From Candidatus Izemoplasma sp. (GTDB taxonomy: Bacteria; Bacillota_I; Bacilli_A; Izemoplasmatales; Izemoplasmataceae): a DNA stretch of 25,145 nucleotides. Below are positions 15,311-23,299 of this stretch, piece after piece (position 1 is the first letter of the stretch; every line of letters starts with the position of its first letter). The position numbers were made by a program, and so were the translations under genes. Location of the stretch: NCBI GenBank assembly GCA_007116205.1, contig SKIY01000082.1:1-25145 (forward strand). The letters run 5' to 3'. A model generated the notes under the pieces. That model made no database searches. It saw only the letters and a program-made list of their open reading frames with translations, and was not told where the DNA came from.

Positions 15311-16131
15311 TAAAAATCGATATTGTCAGGGTCTGGAAATATTTTTCCGCCCGAGTTTAGTTTTCGAATCGCTTCTAAATCTTCATCGTCTAAATGAATG
15401 CTTTGTGCTTTTAGATTTTCATCGATTCGTTTTGGGGTAACTGATTTAGGAATGATAATGATGTCTTTGTGTAATAAATAACTAAGCGCAATTTGTGCAA
15501 CTGACTTATGATGTTTTTTAGCGATTTCTTGTAAAGGTTCAATGGCTAGTAACTCGCTAACTTTGTGCGACATAATCGGCGCATAGGCTTCTAAATAGAT
15601 ACCGTGTTTCATACAAAAATCTTGTAATTTCACGTTTTGCACTTTTACATGACACTCGACTTGATTTACATGCGGTATAATTTCTGCAGTTTCAAACAGA
15701 TGTTCAAGATGATGGAAATTGAAGTTCGATACCCCGATAGCACGCGTGTAGCCATCTCTATACAGTTCTTCTAATGCTTGATAACTATCAGCCGTTTTTT
15801 GATAATCTTTCGGCCAGTGAATTAAATACAAATCAACATAATCAAGTTGAAGTCTTTGCAAAGACTTTTTTAGTGCGCGTTTCGTTGATAAATAGCCTTG
15901 ATCACCATTCCACAGTTTCGTTGTAACAAAAATGTCTTCACGTGGTACACCAGAATCTTTAATCGCACGTCCAACTTCACCTTCATTACCATAAACCATC
16001 GCTGTATCAATGTGTCGATACCCATTTGTTCAAGCGGGTAGGACTGCCTTGTAAGCCTCGTCATCTTTACTTCTAAATGTTCCTAATCCGATTGCAGGAA
16101 TTTCTATTCCATTGCTTAATGTAAATTTCAT
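15310..16131 (-). pseudogene. Aldo/keto reductase interrupted by an in-frame TGA at codon 34
   Basis: Read through the TGA (16030-16032), the gene is 273 codons long, the usual size for short bacterial aldo/keto reductases (2,5-diketo-D-gluconate reductase/YtbE type). It starts at ATG 16129-16131 (MKFTLSNGIEIPAIGLGTF) after GAGGTGAG. The TGA falls just before NGYRHIDTA, a position that is usually hydrophobic in the family, so a TTA-to-TGA change is the simplest origin. Everything else is intact: Asp of HIDTA, Tyr of VYGNE, Lys of VTTKLW and His of LIHWP make up the catalytic tetrad, and IPKSVTPKRIDEN supplies the NADPH site. An intact reading frame after the stop suggests a very recent mutation or a sequencing error. 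It may share the transcript of the tocopherol-cyclase operon, 41 bases upstream. Confidence 0.85.
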
Positions 16132-16171
16132 ACTCTCACCTCTTATATCAAATTATAACATATTATAGTGC

Positions 16172-17062
16172 TTACTCATACATCCATTCAAAGCCAGCAA
16201 AAGCACTACTTCCTTGATACAATACTTGATTTTTATTTTTAAATATTACTTCAACATGCGAAGTAATACTCTCAAATACCGGTAAAACCATTTCACCATT
16301 ATCGGTAGGACCCACAAGTTCTACGGGGTTTTTTAAGTGGCCAATAACTTCTAGCACATACCGACGCTTTTTAATCACAAAGCGAATCCGCTCCGGACTT
16401 ATGACTTCAATTTTCATACGCGATAAATTATATGTACCAAATGCAAACTCTTCACCATGCATCTGGAATATCGCGAAAAACCCAAACGGTTTAAACGATA
16501 GCGTTGGTACAGAACCACCTGCTAAGGTTAAACAAACCGTGTCATCAAAATGGTTTGCTTGTACCCAAAACCATTTTTTTGGAAACCGTCTACCGTAGGT
16601 TTTTTCCATATACGCTTTCCCTTTAACTTGAACCGTGTTTTTTTTGCGTTTTACGGTACCAATCGCTTCTGCGTCTAAAAATATAACTTCTTGAAAACAT
16701 TCTAATGGAAATTTCTCTAAATAGCCCATCGCACTGGTTTTTTGTAATGTCGTATGCGCTTTTAGCATAACATCAACCATATAAACATCAATTTCAAGAT
16801 TTACACGATTTACCGATAACGTGTTTTTACCAATTTTAACGGTATCATCTTCAAATGAAAAATCATCTATATCAAAGCGATAATAATGGTTTTTTAAAGA
16901 TACCCCATCATAGACTTGTATAAAAGCATGGGGGTCATCTTTATATAGTGTCTTCGCGAATATTAATGCTAAGTTGACATTTTGCACGCGGTCCGTTATA
17001 CGTAAATACCACCCTTCAAAGTAATCATGCGTCTTCTTGTTTTGAATTTGAAACTTCTCCAT
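16172..17062 (-). CDS. Tocopherol-cyclase-like protein
   Basis: A 296-residue soluble protein beginning MEKFQIQNKKTHDYFEGWY. The FEGWY block near the N-terminus and the central block MEKTYGRRFPKKWFWVQANHF (about 162-182) are the hallmarks of the tocopherol cyclase family, a beta-rich fold known from plant and cyanobacterial vitamin E synthesis. Bacterial homologues outside cyanobacteria have no established reaction, and tocopherol synthesis is not expected in this organism, so the substrate could be another hydrophobic or lipid compound. The start at 17060-17062 is chosen because GGAGGG lies seven bases before it. It overlaps the preceding glycosyltransferase-like gene by 38 bases, a strong sign of coupled expression. 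No signal peptide is seen. Confidence 0.75.
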   Translation of the reverse strand: MEKFQIQNKKTHDYFEGWYLRITDRVQNVNLALIFAKTLYKDDPHAFIQVYDGVSLKNHYYRFDIDDFSFEDDTVKIGKNTLSVNRVNLEIDVYMVDVMLKAHTTLQKTSAMGYLEKFPLECFQEVIFLDAEAIGTVKRKKNTVQVKGKAYMEKTYGRRFPKKWFWVQANHFDDTVCLTLAGGSVPTLSFKPFGFFAIFQMHGEEFAFGTYNLSRMKIEVISPERIRFVIKKRRYVLEVIGHLKNPVELVGPTDNGEMVLPVFESITSHVEVIFKNKNQVLYQGSSAFAGFEWMYE

Positions 17063-18101
17063 CCGGCTTCCCTCCTTTAGATTCAATAACATGTTTAATC
17101 TGTTTCGTGCGTTTTTTTTGCTGGAAAAACCGCTTACTCAAACCAAAAAGAAAGACCCCATCAAACCACAATAGCCATATCGGCGCACTAAAATATGTGA
17201 ACACATGATGCTTGGTATGTGATTTTAGTGCCAAATAAAGCGCTAAATGGGTTATTAGATACGCAGCGATTGCCATCCATGAAAAATCGATAATTAAGCT
17301 TGCATAAAAGATATGAAACGCTAACAGTACCAACAACATGCCCCGTACACCAAGCAATCTTTCGTGTTGTGCAAAATAATTTATCGCATGTTGATGCTGT
17401 TTTAGATGCGCTAAGCTTCCCAAAGTATAAGCGATATTATTCTCGTGCTCGATGTGAATGGTTGTAATGTTTTTCTTAAACAACTCAGTTTCAAAATCAC
17501 TAACGCGTTCAAATACACGTTCATGACATTTTGCAAGACGATACGTTTGATTGCGCATCGCGAAAAAATGATAATTGATGCACTCACTCGGACAGTTAAT
17601 ACTTTTAAACATATCCATAAATAGCATAGGTGCGTCTTTTAGGCCTTCACGTACAAGACTTTCTTTAATCGTAAAACATTGATGTTCAACAAGGTTATTG
17701 GCCATATAATCAATGATTTTGGCTTTGTGAATAATGACATTTGCATCCATAAACAGTAAAAAGTCTTTTGTCATCTCTTTATACCCTAAGCGATAGGCTT
17801 CTGAAAGCACAGCGGTCACATCTTGTTGTGATGATGGATCGCGCTTGCTATCTAAATCAATAAAAAAGCAATCAGGATAGTCATTAGGGTTAACAACAGC
17901 ATTGATATTTATAAAAATAAACTGGTGTTTCGATGTTTTTGCAAGTTCAAATAACCGTTCTAAATTGTCATGATAAAACCGTACTGCCACAACAATCGAA
18001 AACCGATGATCATTTTTATAAAACAAAAGCTCTGTTTTACGATTTTTTAACCAATGATCGATAAGTACTAAAAGCACTAAAATCGTTGTAATAATAACCA
18101 T
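17025..18101 (-). CDS. GT2-like membrane glycosyltransferase
   Basis: A 358-residue protein with an N-terminal membrane helix (1-18), a cytoplasmic domain and two to three C-terminal helices (about 258-330) followed by a Lys-rich tail. FSIVVAVRFYHDNLERLFELA resembles the opening strand of GT-A glycosyltransferases. FLLFMDANVIIHKAKIIDYM matches the metal-binding region of family 2, but reads DAN where DAD is usual. VSDFETELFKK is in the place of the catalytic ED block. The layout resembles the CrtQ-type glycosyltransferases that modify carotenoid acids or lipids. The substrate is unknown, and the altered DxD leaves activity open. It is the only gene here that ends in TGA, and it overlaps the tocopherol-cyclase-like gene by 38 bases. 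GGAGG lies before the ATG at 18099-18101. Confidence 0.6.
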   Translation of the reverse strand: MVIITTILVLLVLIDHWLKNRKTELLFYKNDHRFSIVVAVRFYHDNLERLFELAKTSKHQFIFININAVVNPNDYPDCFFIDLDSKRDPSSQQDVTAVLSEAYRLGYKEMTKDFLLFMDANVIIHKAKIIDYMANNLVEHQCFTIKESLVREGLKDAPMLFMDMFKSINCPSECINYHFFAMRNQTYRLAKCHERVFERVSDFETELFKKNITTIHIEHENNIAYTLGSLAHLKQHQHAINYFAQHERLLGVRGMLLVLLAFHIFYASLIIDFSWMAIAAYLITHLALYLALKSHTKHHVFTYFSAPIWLLWFDGVFLFGLSKRFFQQKKRTKQIKHVIESKGGKPDGEVSNSKQEDA

Positions 18102-18127
18102 AATTACCTCCTGAAACGGATCTTAAG

Positions 18128-18448
18128 TTATAATAATTGATAAATGAGATACAAACCGCTTTGAAATAACGCGACAAAGAAAAACGCGGCATTAACAATA
18201 ACACCAGACAGCCCGAAGCGTTCTTCTCTTAAATCATAGCACAAAAAGAAACCTACAAGTGTCAAAACGAGTGTTAAAGGGGCAGAAATTCCTAATATAA
18301 TACCGCCAATAATTCCTAAAACAAACCCACTAAAGGCGCGTTTATGTATTTTTCTTTCATGCCAGGTAATCATTTTTTGACAATACATACATTTATCAGC
18401 GTGAATGTATACAGGTTTTTCACAATGCGGACAAGGTACAGTTTCCAT
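18128..18448 (-). CDS. Zinc-ribbon membrane protein
   Basis: A 106-residue protein starting METVPCPHCEKPVYI. Two CxxC pairs (CPHC at 6-9 and CMYC at 20-23) form a zinc ribbon. They are followed by a basic segment and two or three hydrophobic helices (about 37-63 and 80-104), the first with glycine-rich IIGGIILGI. The start at 18446-18448 follows GGAGGTGTT; an upstream in-frame codon gives 11 more residues without a ribosome-binding site. It is first in the operon with the glycosyltransferase-like and tocopherol-cyclase-like genes, with only a 26-base gap and no terminator. Small zinc-ribbon/TM proteins of this kind have no general function. Confidence 0.7.
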   Translation of the reverse strand: METVPCPHCEKPVYIHADKCMYCQKMITWHERKIHKRAFSGFVLGIIGGIILGISAPLTLVLTLVGFFLCYDLREERFGLSGVIVNAAFFFVALFQSGLYLIYQLL

Positions 18449-18472
18449 TATAACACCTCCAACTACGTATTT

Positions 18473-18478
18473 ATTATA
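18473..18478 (-). promoter_or_regulatory. -10 box of the zinc-ribbon operon
   Basis: Consensus TATAAT (in GTGTATAATAAA) on the minus strand about 25 bases before the ATG, just downstream of the preceding terminator. No convincing -35 box. Confidence 0.4.
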
Positions 18479-18480
18479 CA

Positions 18481-18518
18481 CAAAAACAAAAGCGCATACA
18501 AACGAATGTATGCGCTTT
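18481..18518 (-). terminator. Intrinsic terminator of marR-exporter pair 3 operon
   Basis: AAAGCGCATACA (18489-18500) pairs perfectly with TGTATGCGCTTT (18507-18518) across a 6-base loop. On the minus strand it is followed by TTTTGTTTTTG. It lies seven bases after the exporter stop codon. Confidence 0.9.
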
Positions 18519-18524
18519 GTGATT

Positions 18525-20330
18525 TTATTCTTGCTGATCTTGATATTGTAAGCGATAAAGATTGTAATAATGTCCCTTTTTCTTCAATAGATTTTGATGG
18601 GATCCTTTTTCTAAAATCTTTCCTTGTTGTAAGACAATAATTTGATCAACATGTTGAATGGTTGATAAACGATGCGCAACAATTAACATCGTACCAATGT
18701 TCATCATCTTCTTCAAAGATTCTTGAATCAACTGTTCCGTTTCAGTATCAATATTTGATGTTGCTTCATCTAATATCATTATCCGAGGTTTGTGTACAAG
18801 GGTTCTAGCGAATGAAATCAATTGTCGCTGACCTGCAGAGAAATTGTTTCCACGCTCTCTAACGCGTTCATTATATTTTTCAGGTAACTTATTAATAAAG
18901 TTATGCGCGTTTACATATTTACATGCTTCAATAACCGCTTCGTCTGTAATAGCATCACTGCGCAACTTAATATTTGATGTAATCGTACCACTAAACATAA
19001 AGACATCTTGCAGCATCTGACCAATAAACGAGCGTAATGATGCCATTTTAATCTTCGTTATATCGATACCATCGAGGAGTATTTGTCCTTTTTGAATATC
19101 ATAATTCCGTGTTAATAGTCCAAGGATAGTGGTTTTTCCCGCACCGGTCGCACCGACAAAAGCAACGCTCTCTTTAGGTTTTACCTTAAAGCTAACGTCT
19201 TTTAAAACCCATTCATCCTCAACATAACGGAACCATACATTGCGAAACTCAATTTCCCCTTTAATATCATTCAGCTCAATAGCATCTTCACTATCTAATA
19301 CTTTTGGATGATCATCTAAGATAGCAAATATACGTTCACTTGAAGCAAAAGCAGATTGGATTATATTGAATTGTTCCGCAAGTTGTTGGATGGGTTCAAA
19401 GAAACGACCTAAATAGTTATGAAAGGCAATTAAAGTACCCACCGTTATCGCACCAGTTAAGACGCTTAACCCACCAAAATAAAAGATAATAATGGTGGCA
19501 ATCATATAAAGCAAGTACATCGTCGGGCGATAGATTGCAAAAACGAGTAATTGGCGCATAAAACTTTTTTTCAGTTCAATATTTTGTTTGTTGAATGCTT
19601 CATATTTTTCCGCTTCACGGTTAAAGATTTGGACGATTTTCATCCCTGATAAATGTTCAGCTAAAAAGCCGTTTAACCTTGACATGTTCGTTCTAACTAA
19701 GCGATATGCTTTTCTTGAAAAACGTCTAAACAAGAACGAAAAGATAACAATAAATGGTAAAACAATAATGATGTATAGCGTTAATTGAACATTTAAAATA
19801 AACATCATGATTAAAATTCCAAAGAACATAAACAGATTTCTAAACACCGTTACGATAACACTCGTATACATCTCATTTAACGTGTTTGTATCATTTGTAA
19901 CACGGGTAACGAGCTTACCAGTCGGAACTTTATTAAAGTATTCTATGTCTTGAAACTTAAGATGGGTAAAGATCTCTTCGCGGATATTGTAAATAATACT
20001 TTGCCCAACTTTTTGTAACAACATGGTTTGAAAATAGTTGAACAGTGCACTCAAAGCAATGGCACTACCAAATAAAATTAAATAGATTGTTAGTAGTGAG
20101 AAATCAATTCCCGTACCATCAAACGAAGCACGACGCTCATTCCCCGCAACAACATCGACGGCACGACCGATAATAAATGGCTCTACTAAGAAAAACCCAA
20201 CCGAAACCATCATCAATATTAACGTAAATAGTAATATCGGCCAAAACGGTTTTGCATAAACAAGTAATCGTTTTATAATTGCAGAATCTTTATATTGGTG
20301 TAACCGAACATCCGTATCAATATCGTACAT
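18525..20330 (-). CDS. ABC exporter pair 3, catalytic half-transporter
   Basis: A 601-residue half-transporter with six transmembrane helices at about 30-325. Walker A is GATGAGKT (393-400), the signature is FSAGQ (497-501, altered), Walker B is MILDE with catalytic E522, and the switch His is H553. The ATG directly follows the stop of the upstream gene (TAG-ATG), as in pair 1. The catalytic Walker B with altered signature complements the degenerate NBD of the upstream partner. Likely an ATP-driven drug or lipid exporter, under control of the MarR regulator at the head of the operon. Confidence 0.9.
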   Translation of the reverse strand: MYDIDTDVRLHQYKDSAIIKRLLVYAKPFWPILLFTLILMMVSVGFFLVEPFIIGRAVDVVAGNERRASFDGTGIDFSLLTIYLILFGSAIALSALFNYFQTMLLQKVGQSIIYNIREEIFTHLKFQDIEYFNKVPTGKLVTRVTNDTNTLNEMYTSVIVTVFRNLFMFFGILIMMFILNVQLTLYIIIVLPFIVIFSFLFRRFSRKAYRLVRTNMSRLNGFLAEHLSGMKIVQIFNREAEKYEAFNKQNIELKKSFMRQLLVFAIYRPTMYLLYMIATIIIFYFGGLSVLTGAITVGTLIAFHNYLGRFFEPIQQLAEQFNIIQSAFASSERIFAILDDHPKVLDSEDAIELNDIKGEIEFRNVWFRYVEDEWVLKDVSFKVKPKESVAFVGATGAGKTTILGLLTRNYDIQKGQILLDGIDITKIKMASLRSFIGQMLQDVFMFSGTITSNIKLRSDAITDEAVIEACKYVNAHNFINKLPEKYNERVRERGNNFSAGQRQLISFARTLVHKPRIMILDEATSNIDTETEQLIQESLKKMMNIGTMLIVAHRLSTIQHVDQIIVLQQGKILEKGSHQNLLKKKGHYYNLYRLQYQDQQE

Positions 20331-22115
20331 CTATGCCACCTCCACTTCATCTTCAAGTTGTTGACGCTCCACCATGTCTTTGTAGAAAGCACAGCGTGTT
20401 TCTAATTCTTCATGTGTACCGACATCTAATAGTCGGCCCTCATCAATAACGATAATTTGATCAGCATTTTTAACCGTTGAAATACGGTGTGCAATCATAA
20501 TCGTCGTTTTCCCTTTACGTACTTTTTTCAAGTTTGCTAATATTTTTTCTTCAGTACTCGTATCGACTGCACTCACTGAGTCATCCATAATTAAAATTGG
20601 TGGTTCTTTCGCTAATGCGCGTGCAATTGACACCCGCTGTTTCTGTCCACCAGATAAGGTAACACCGCGTTCCCCGATAATCGTTTCATACCCTTTTTTA
20701 AACTGTACAATATTATCATGGACATCTGATAATTTCGCCATTGTTTCAATGCGATCAATTTGTGAGGCATCTTCTTTTACCCCTAAAGAGATGTTATTCT
20801 TAATCGTATCAGAGAACAAGAAACCATCTTGTGGTACATAGCCAATACTTTCTCTTACTTTTTGAATAGGGAGTTTCATAATATCGATTCCATCGATAAA
20901 TAACTGTCCTTCTTCGACATTGTATATGCGTAATAATAAATCGACAATACTGGTTTTACCAGATCCAGTGCGGCCAAGAATTCCCACCGTCTGTCCAGCC
21001 TTGATTTTAAAGGTAATATCCTGCAATATTTTTTCATCACTATCTGGATAGTTAAAATGAAGGTTCTTAAACTCAATATTCCCATCAATCTTATCAACAT
21101 GTAAAACATCATCACTATCTTTTACATCAATTGGTGTGTTTAATATTTCATCAATACGCTCTAAACTTGCTTTCCCTTGACTGCGTACATTAATAATCAT
21201 CGACAGTGCCATCATTGGCCAAATTAACATCCCAAAATAAGATATGAACGCAACTAAATTACCGAGTGTAAAACGCTCGTCTTCACCTAAATGCGCGGTA
21301 TTTTGTACTAAATTTGCTCCATAAGCAATGATTAAAACAATAACCAAGCTAACAATCATCTGCACAGCAACTTGTAAAATCGTAGCCATACGTACGAAAC
21401 GAATGTTTTTAATTTTTGCATTTTTGTTGGCTTTCAAAAATGCTTTGATTTCAGTGCGCTCTTTAACAAACGCTTTAATGACACTAATACCTGAGAAACT
21501 CTCATTGGTAAAATCACTTAAATCCTCAAACGCTTTTTGGCTTTCTCTAAAGCGACGACGCATTTTATTTCCCAAAATCATTCCCAGTGTTGCAACCACA
21601 AATAGTGGTATAACAAGTACAACTGTCATTCTTGGTTCTAATTGAAACATCCGGTAAAATGTTAAAATACCTAAAAAGCTCGCATCTACAAACATAATTA
21701 AACCCGGACCAATCGCACGGCGAACCGCTTCTAAATCGTTCGTAAAGTGCGCCATTAATCCGCCAACTTTTTTCTCTGAGTAATACGCATTTGATAATTT
21801 TGTACTATGAGCAAACATTTCATTTCTCATATCGTAATCAATGCGCCGCGAGGCACCAATAATACCAAACCGCCAAAAGAAACGGCCTAAAACTATAAAA
21901 ATCGTCAAGATAAGCAAACGATTCACAATATCAATTAATATCGCATTACTTGTATCTCCCGCTTCTACCATGACTTCCAATGTATCAACCAATCCACCAA
22001 TAATCAGTGGTATTTCTAATTGTGCTAAGTCAACTGCAATGAGTGCAATAACGCCAATCAAAAATAAATAACCATACTTAATATAGTATTTATTAAGTGT
22101 CTTTCCAAAAATCAT
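20331..22115 (-). CDS. ABC exporter pair 3, degenerate-site half-transporter
   Basis: A 594-residue half-transporter with six transmembrane helices at about 14-310. In the NBD, Walker A is GRTGSGKT (381-388), the signature is LSGGQ (487-491), and Walker B is LIMDD with Asp512 replacing the catalytic Glu. The switch His is kept (H543), as in pair 1 but unlike pair 2. The ATG lies four bases after the marR stop, with AGGTG inside the end of marR as ribosome-binding site. First exporter gene of the operon. Substrate unknown. Confidence 0.9.
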   Translation of the reverse strand: MIFGKTLNKYYIKYGYLFLIGVIALIAVDLAQLEIPLIIGGLVDTLEVMVEAGDTSNAILIDIVNRLLILTIFIVLGRFFWRFGIIGASRRIDYDMRNEMFAHSTKLSNAYYSEKKVGGLMAHFTNDLEAVRRAIGPGLIMFVDASFLGILTFYRMFQLEPRMTVVLVIPLFVVATLGMILGNKMRRRFRESQKAFEDLSDFTNESFSGISVIKAFVKERTEIKAFLKANKNAKIKNIRFVRMATILQVAVQMIVSLVIVLIIAYGANLVQNTAHLGEDERFTLGNLVAFISYFGMLIWPMMALSMIINVRSQGKASLERIDEILNTPIDVKDSDDVLHVDKIDGNIEFKNLHFNYPDSDEKILQDITFKIKAGQTVGILGRTGSGKTSIVDLLLRIYNVEEGQLFIDGIDIMKLPIQKVRESIGYVPQDGFLFSDTIKNNISLGVKEDASQIDRIETMAKLSDVHDNIVQFKKGYETIIGERGVTLSGGQKQRVSIARALAKEPPILIMDDSVSAVDTSTEEKILANLKKVRKGKTTIMIAHRISTVKNADQIIVIDEGRLLDVGTHEELETRCAFYKDMVERQQLEDEVEVA

Positions 22116-22119
22116 CTGT

Positions 22120-22539
22120 CTACACCTGCCCTATTTTGTTAAACAAAGTTGTTAGTGTTGCAATTTCTTCTTCTGATAAGCGTGCGAATATCTTCTCTAC
22201 AGCGCGTTTACTTTCAAGTTCATTCGTATTTGCGAGTAACTGACCTTTCGGCGATAAAGATATATATGATACACGTCCATCGGTTTCACAACGTCTTTTT
22301 TGAATAAGCCCTGTTTCATCAAACTTACGAATCATCTCAGTGACTGTAGGCTTTGACAACTCAAAAGCATCCGCCAAATCTCCCATCGAGATTTCACCGC
22401 TCTTATCTATTTTTCGTAAATAAGAAAACTGTTTTCCTGTTAACTCCTTATAATCCAATTCTTCATAAACTTCACGACAACTATCGAAGTACATTTTTAA
22501 GAATTTGTTAAAGGATAACCGTACTTTTTCTTGGTCCAT
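22120..22539 (-). CDS. MarR-family repressor, likely regulator of exporter pair 3
   Basis: A 139-residue MarR protein. The winged helix covers about 33-100: GEISMGDLADAFELSKPTVTEMIRKFDETGLIQKRR is the HTH, and ETDGRVSYISLSPKG is the wing, including the conserved DxR. N- and C-terminal helices form the dimer interface. The gene heads the operon with exporter pair 3. An inverted repeat just downstream of its -10 box fits autorepression. The inducer is probably an aromatic or hydrophobic compound, by analogy with the family. AGGTGG precedes the ATG. Confidence 0.9.
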   Translation of the reverse strand: MDQEKVRLSFNKFLKMYFDSCREVYEELDYKELTGKQFSYLRKIDKSGEISMGDLADAFELSKPTVTEMIRKFDETGLIQKRRCETDGRVSYISLSPKGQLLANTNELESKRAVEKIFARLSEEEIATLTTLFNKIGQV

Positions 22540-22562
22540 TATTCCACCTCTTAACTAGTTAG

Positions 22563-22577
22563 TTAGGTTTTACCTAA
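22563..22577. promoter_or_regulatory. MarR-type operator
   Basis: TTAGGT-TTT-ACCTAA is a perfect 6-bp inverted repeat with a 3-base spacer. It lies right after the -10 box of the marR operon, at the expected transcription start, an ideal site for repression. Such AT-rich palindromes are typical of MarR operators. Confidence 0.65.
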
Positions 22578-22579
22578 TT

Positions 22580-22607
22580 ATTATACATGAATATCAAATT
22601 AAAACAA
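22580..22607 (-). promoter_or_regulatory. Promoter of the marR-exporter pair 3 operon
   Basis: On the minus strand a consensus TATAAT (22580-22585) is preceded by a weak -35, TTGTTT (22602-22607), with a 16-base spacer. The MarR operator follows immediately. Confidence 0.55.
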
Positions 22608-22624
22608 GTAACAATACCTATTTA

Positions 22625-22652
22625 TTTACAAAAAATCATATTTATATATATT
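22625..22652 (+). promoter_or_regulatory. Promoter of the GNAT gene
   Basis: TTTACA (22625-22630) and TATATT (22647-22652) with a 16-base spacer lie upstream of AAGGAGG and the GNAT start. It diverges from the marR promoter. Confidence 0.45.
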
Positions 22653-22674
22653 AGGATTAAGGAGGCATGCATAT

Positions 22675-23259
22675 ATGACAACGCAAGACAACAAAAACAA
22701 ACTGAAACTAAAAGTAACCTTTTCTTCTGACAAATTGCGCTTTAAAATCGCAAATCAAAGTGATACAAACGCATTTTACACCTGGTGGAATGATCCGGCT
22801 GTTATGAAGCACGTTGGATTTCCTAATGGACTAAATATTCCTAAAGAAAAAGTCGCCACAATACTTAAAAAAAATCCCTGCAATGACCCAAGAAATAAAA
22901 CAGTTATCTATACGGTTTATGATGCGATAAACAACTGTCCCATTGGAGAGGCTTCATACGGTGAGTTAACGCTTAACAAATCAGCACGTATTGGCCTATA
23001 AATCGGAGAACAGTCTTATTTAGGACAAGGATTCGGTAAAACGTTGGTTCGTGATTTTTGTGCGTTTCTTTTTAAGTTTCACAAGCTTCAAGTTATTTAT
23101 ATCGATACCTTAAAAGGAAATGAAAGCGCATTAAATCTTTACAAAAGTATCGGTGCAACCATTGACGATTGTTTAAAAAACTATTGGACAGGACCGGATA
23201 AAACACTGCAAGATGTAGTGTTTCTAAGTCTTAGCTATAACGCTTTTCTAAATCAATAA
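22675..23259 (+). pseudogene. GNAT acetyltransferase interrupted by an in-frame TAA
   Basis: The only plus-strand gene. It starts at ATG 22675 after AAGGAGG. Codon 109 is TAA (22999-23001), and the same frame then continues for 85 sense codons to TAA at 23257-23259. Read through, it gives about 194 residues of a RimJ/RimL-type GNAT: FYTWWNDPAVMKHVGFPNG at the N-terminus, IGEASYGEL in the beta-4 region, then the acetyl-CoA loop YLGQGFGKTL and the C-terminal IDTLKGNESALNLYKSIGA block. The stop falls between ARIGL and IGEQSY, just before the acetyl-CoA loop, where AAA-to-TAA is a one-base change. Without read-through the cofactor-binding half is lost. A recent mutation or a sequencing error are both possible. 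The substrate (protein N-terminus, amino acid or drug) is unknown. Confidence 0.8.
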
Positions 23260-23299
23260 AAACAGCTGTGCTTTATCATTAACGCACAGCTGTTTTTTT
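23257..23299. terminator. Bidirectional terminator between the GNAT and surface-protein genes
   Basis: ACAGCTGTGC (23262-23271) pairs with GCACAGCTGT (23284-23293), flanked by A and T runs on both sides, so it can stop both converging transcripts. Confidence 0.9.

Noticed and set aside
15310..15999. Shorter aldo/keto reductase starting after the TGA
   Set aside because: It would lack the first strand and the catalytic Asp of HIDTA and has no ribosome-binding site.
16030..16032. Genetic code 4 (TGA as tryptophan) or selenocysteine
   Set aside because: No other gene in the window has an in-frame TGA, all Trp codons are TGG, one gene ends in TGA, and the reductase position is not a catalytic one.
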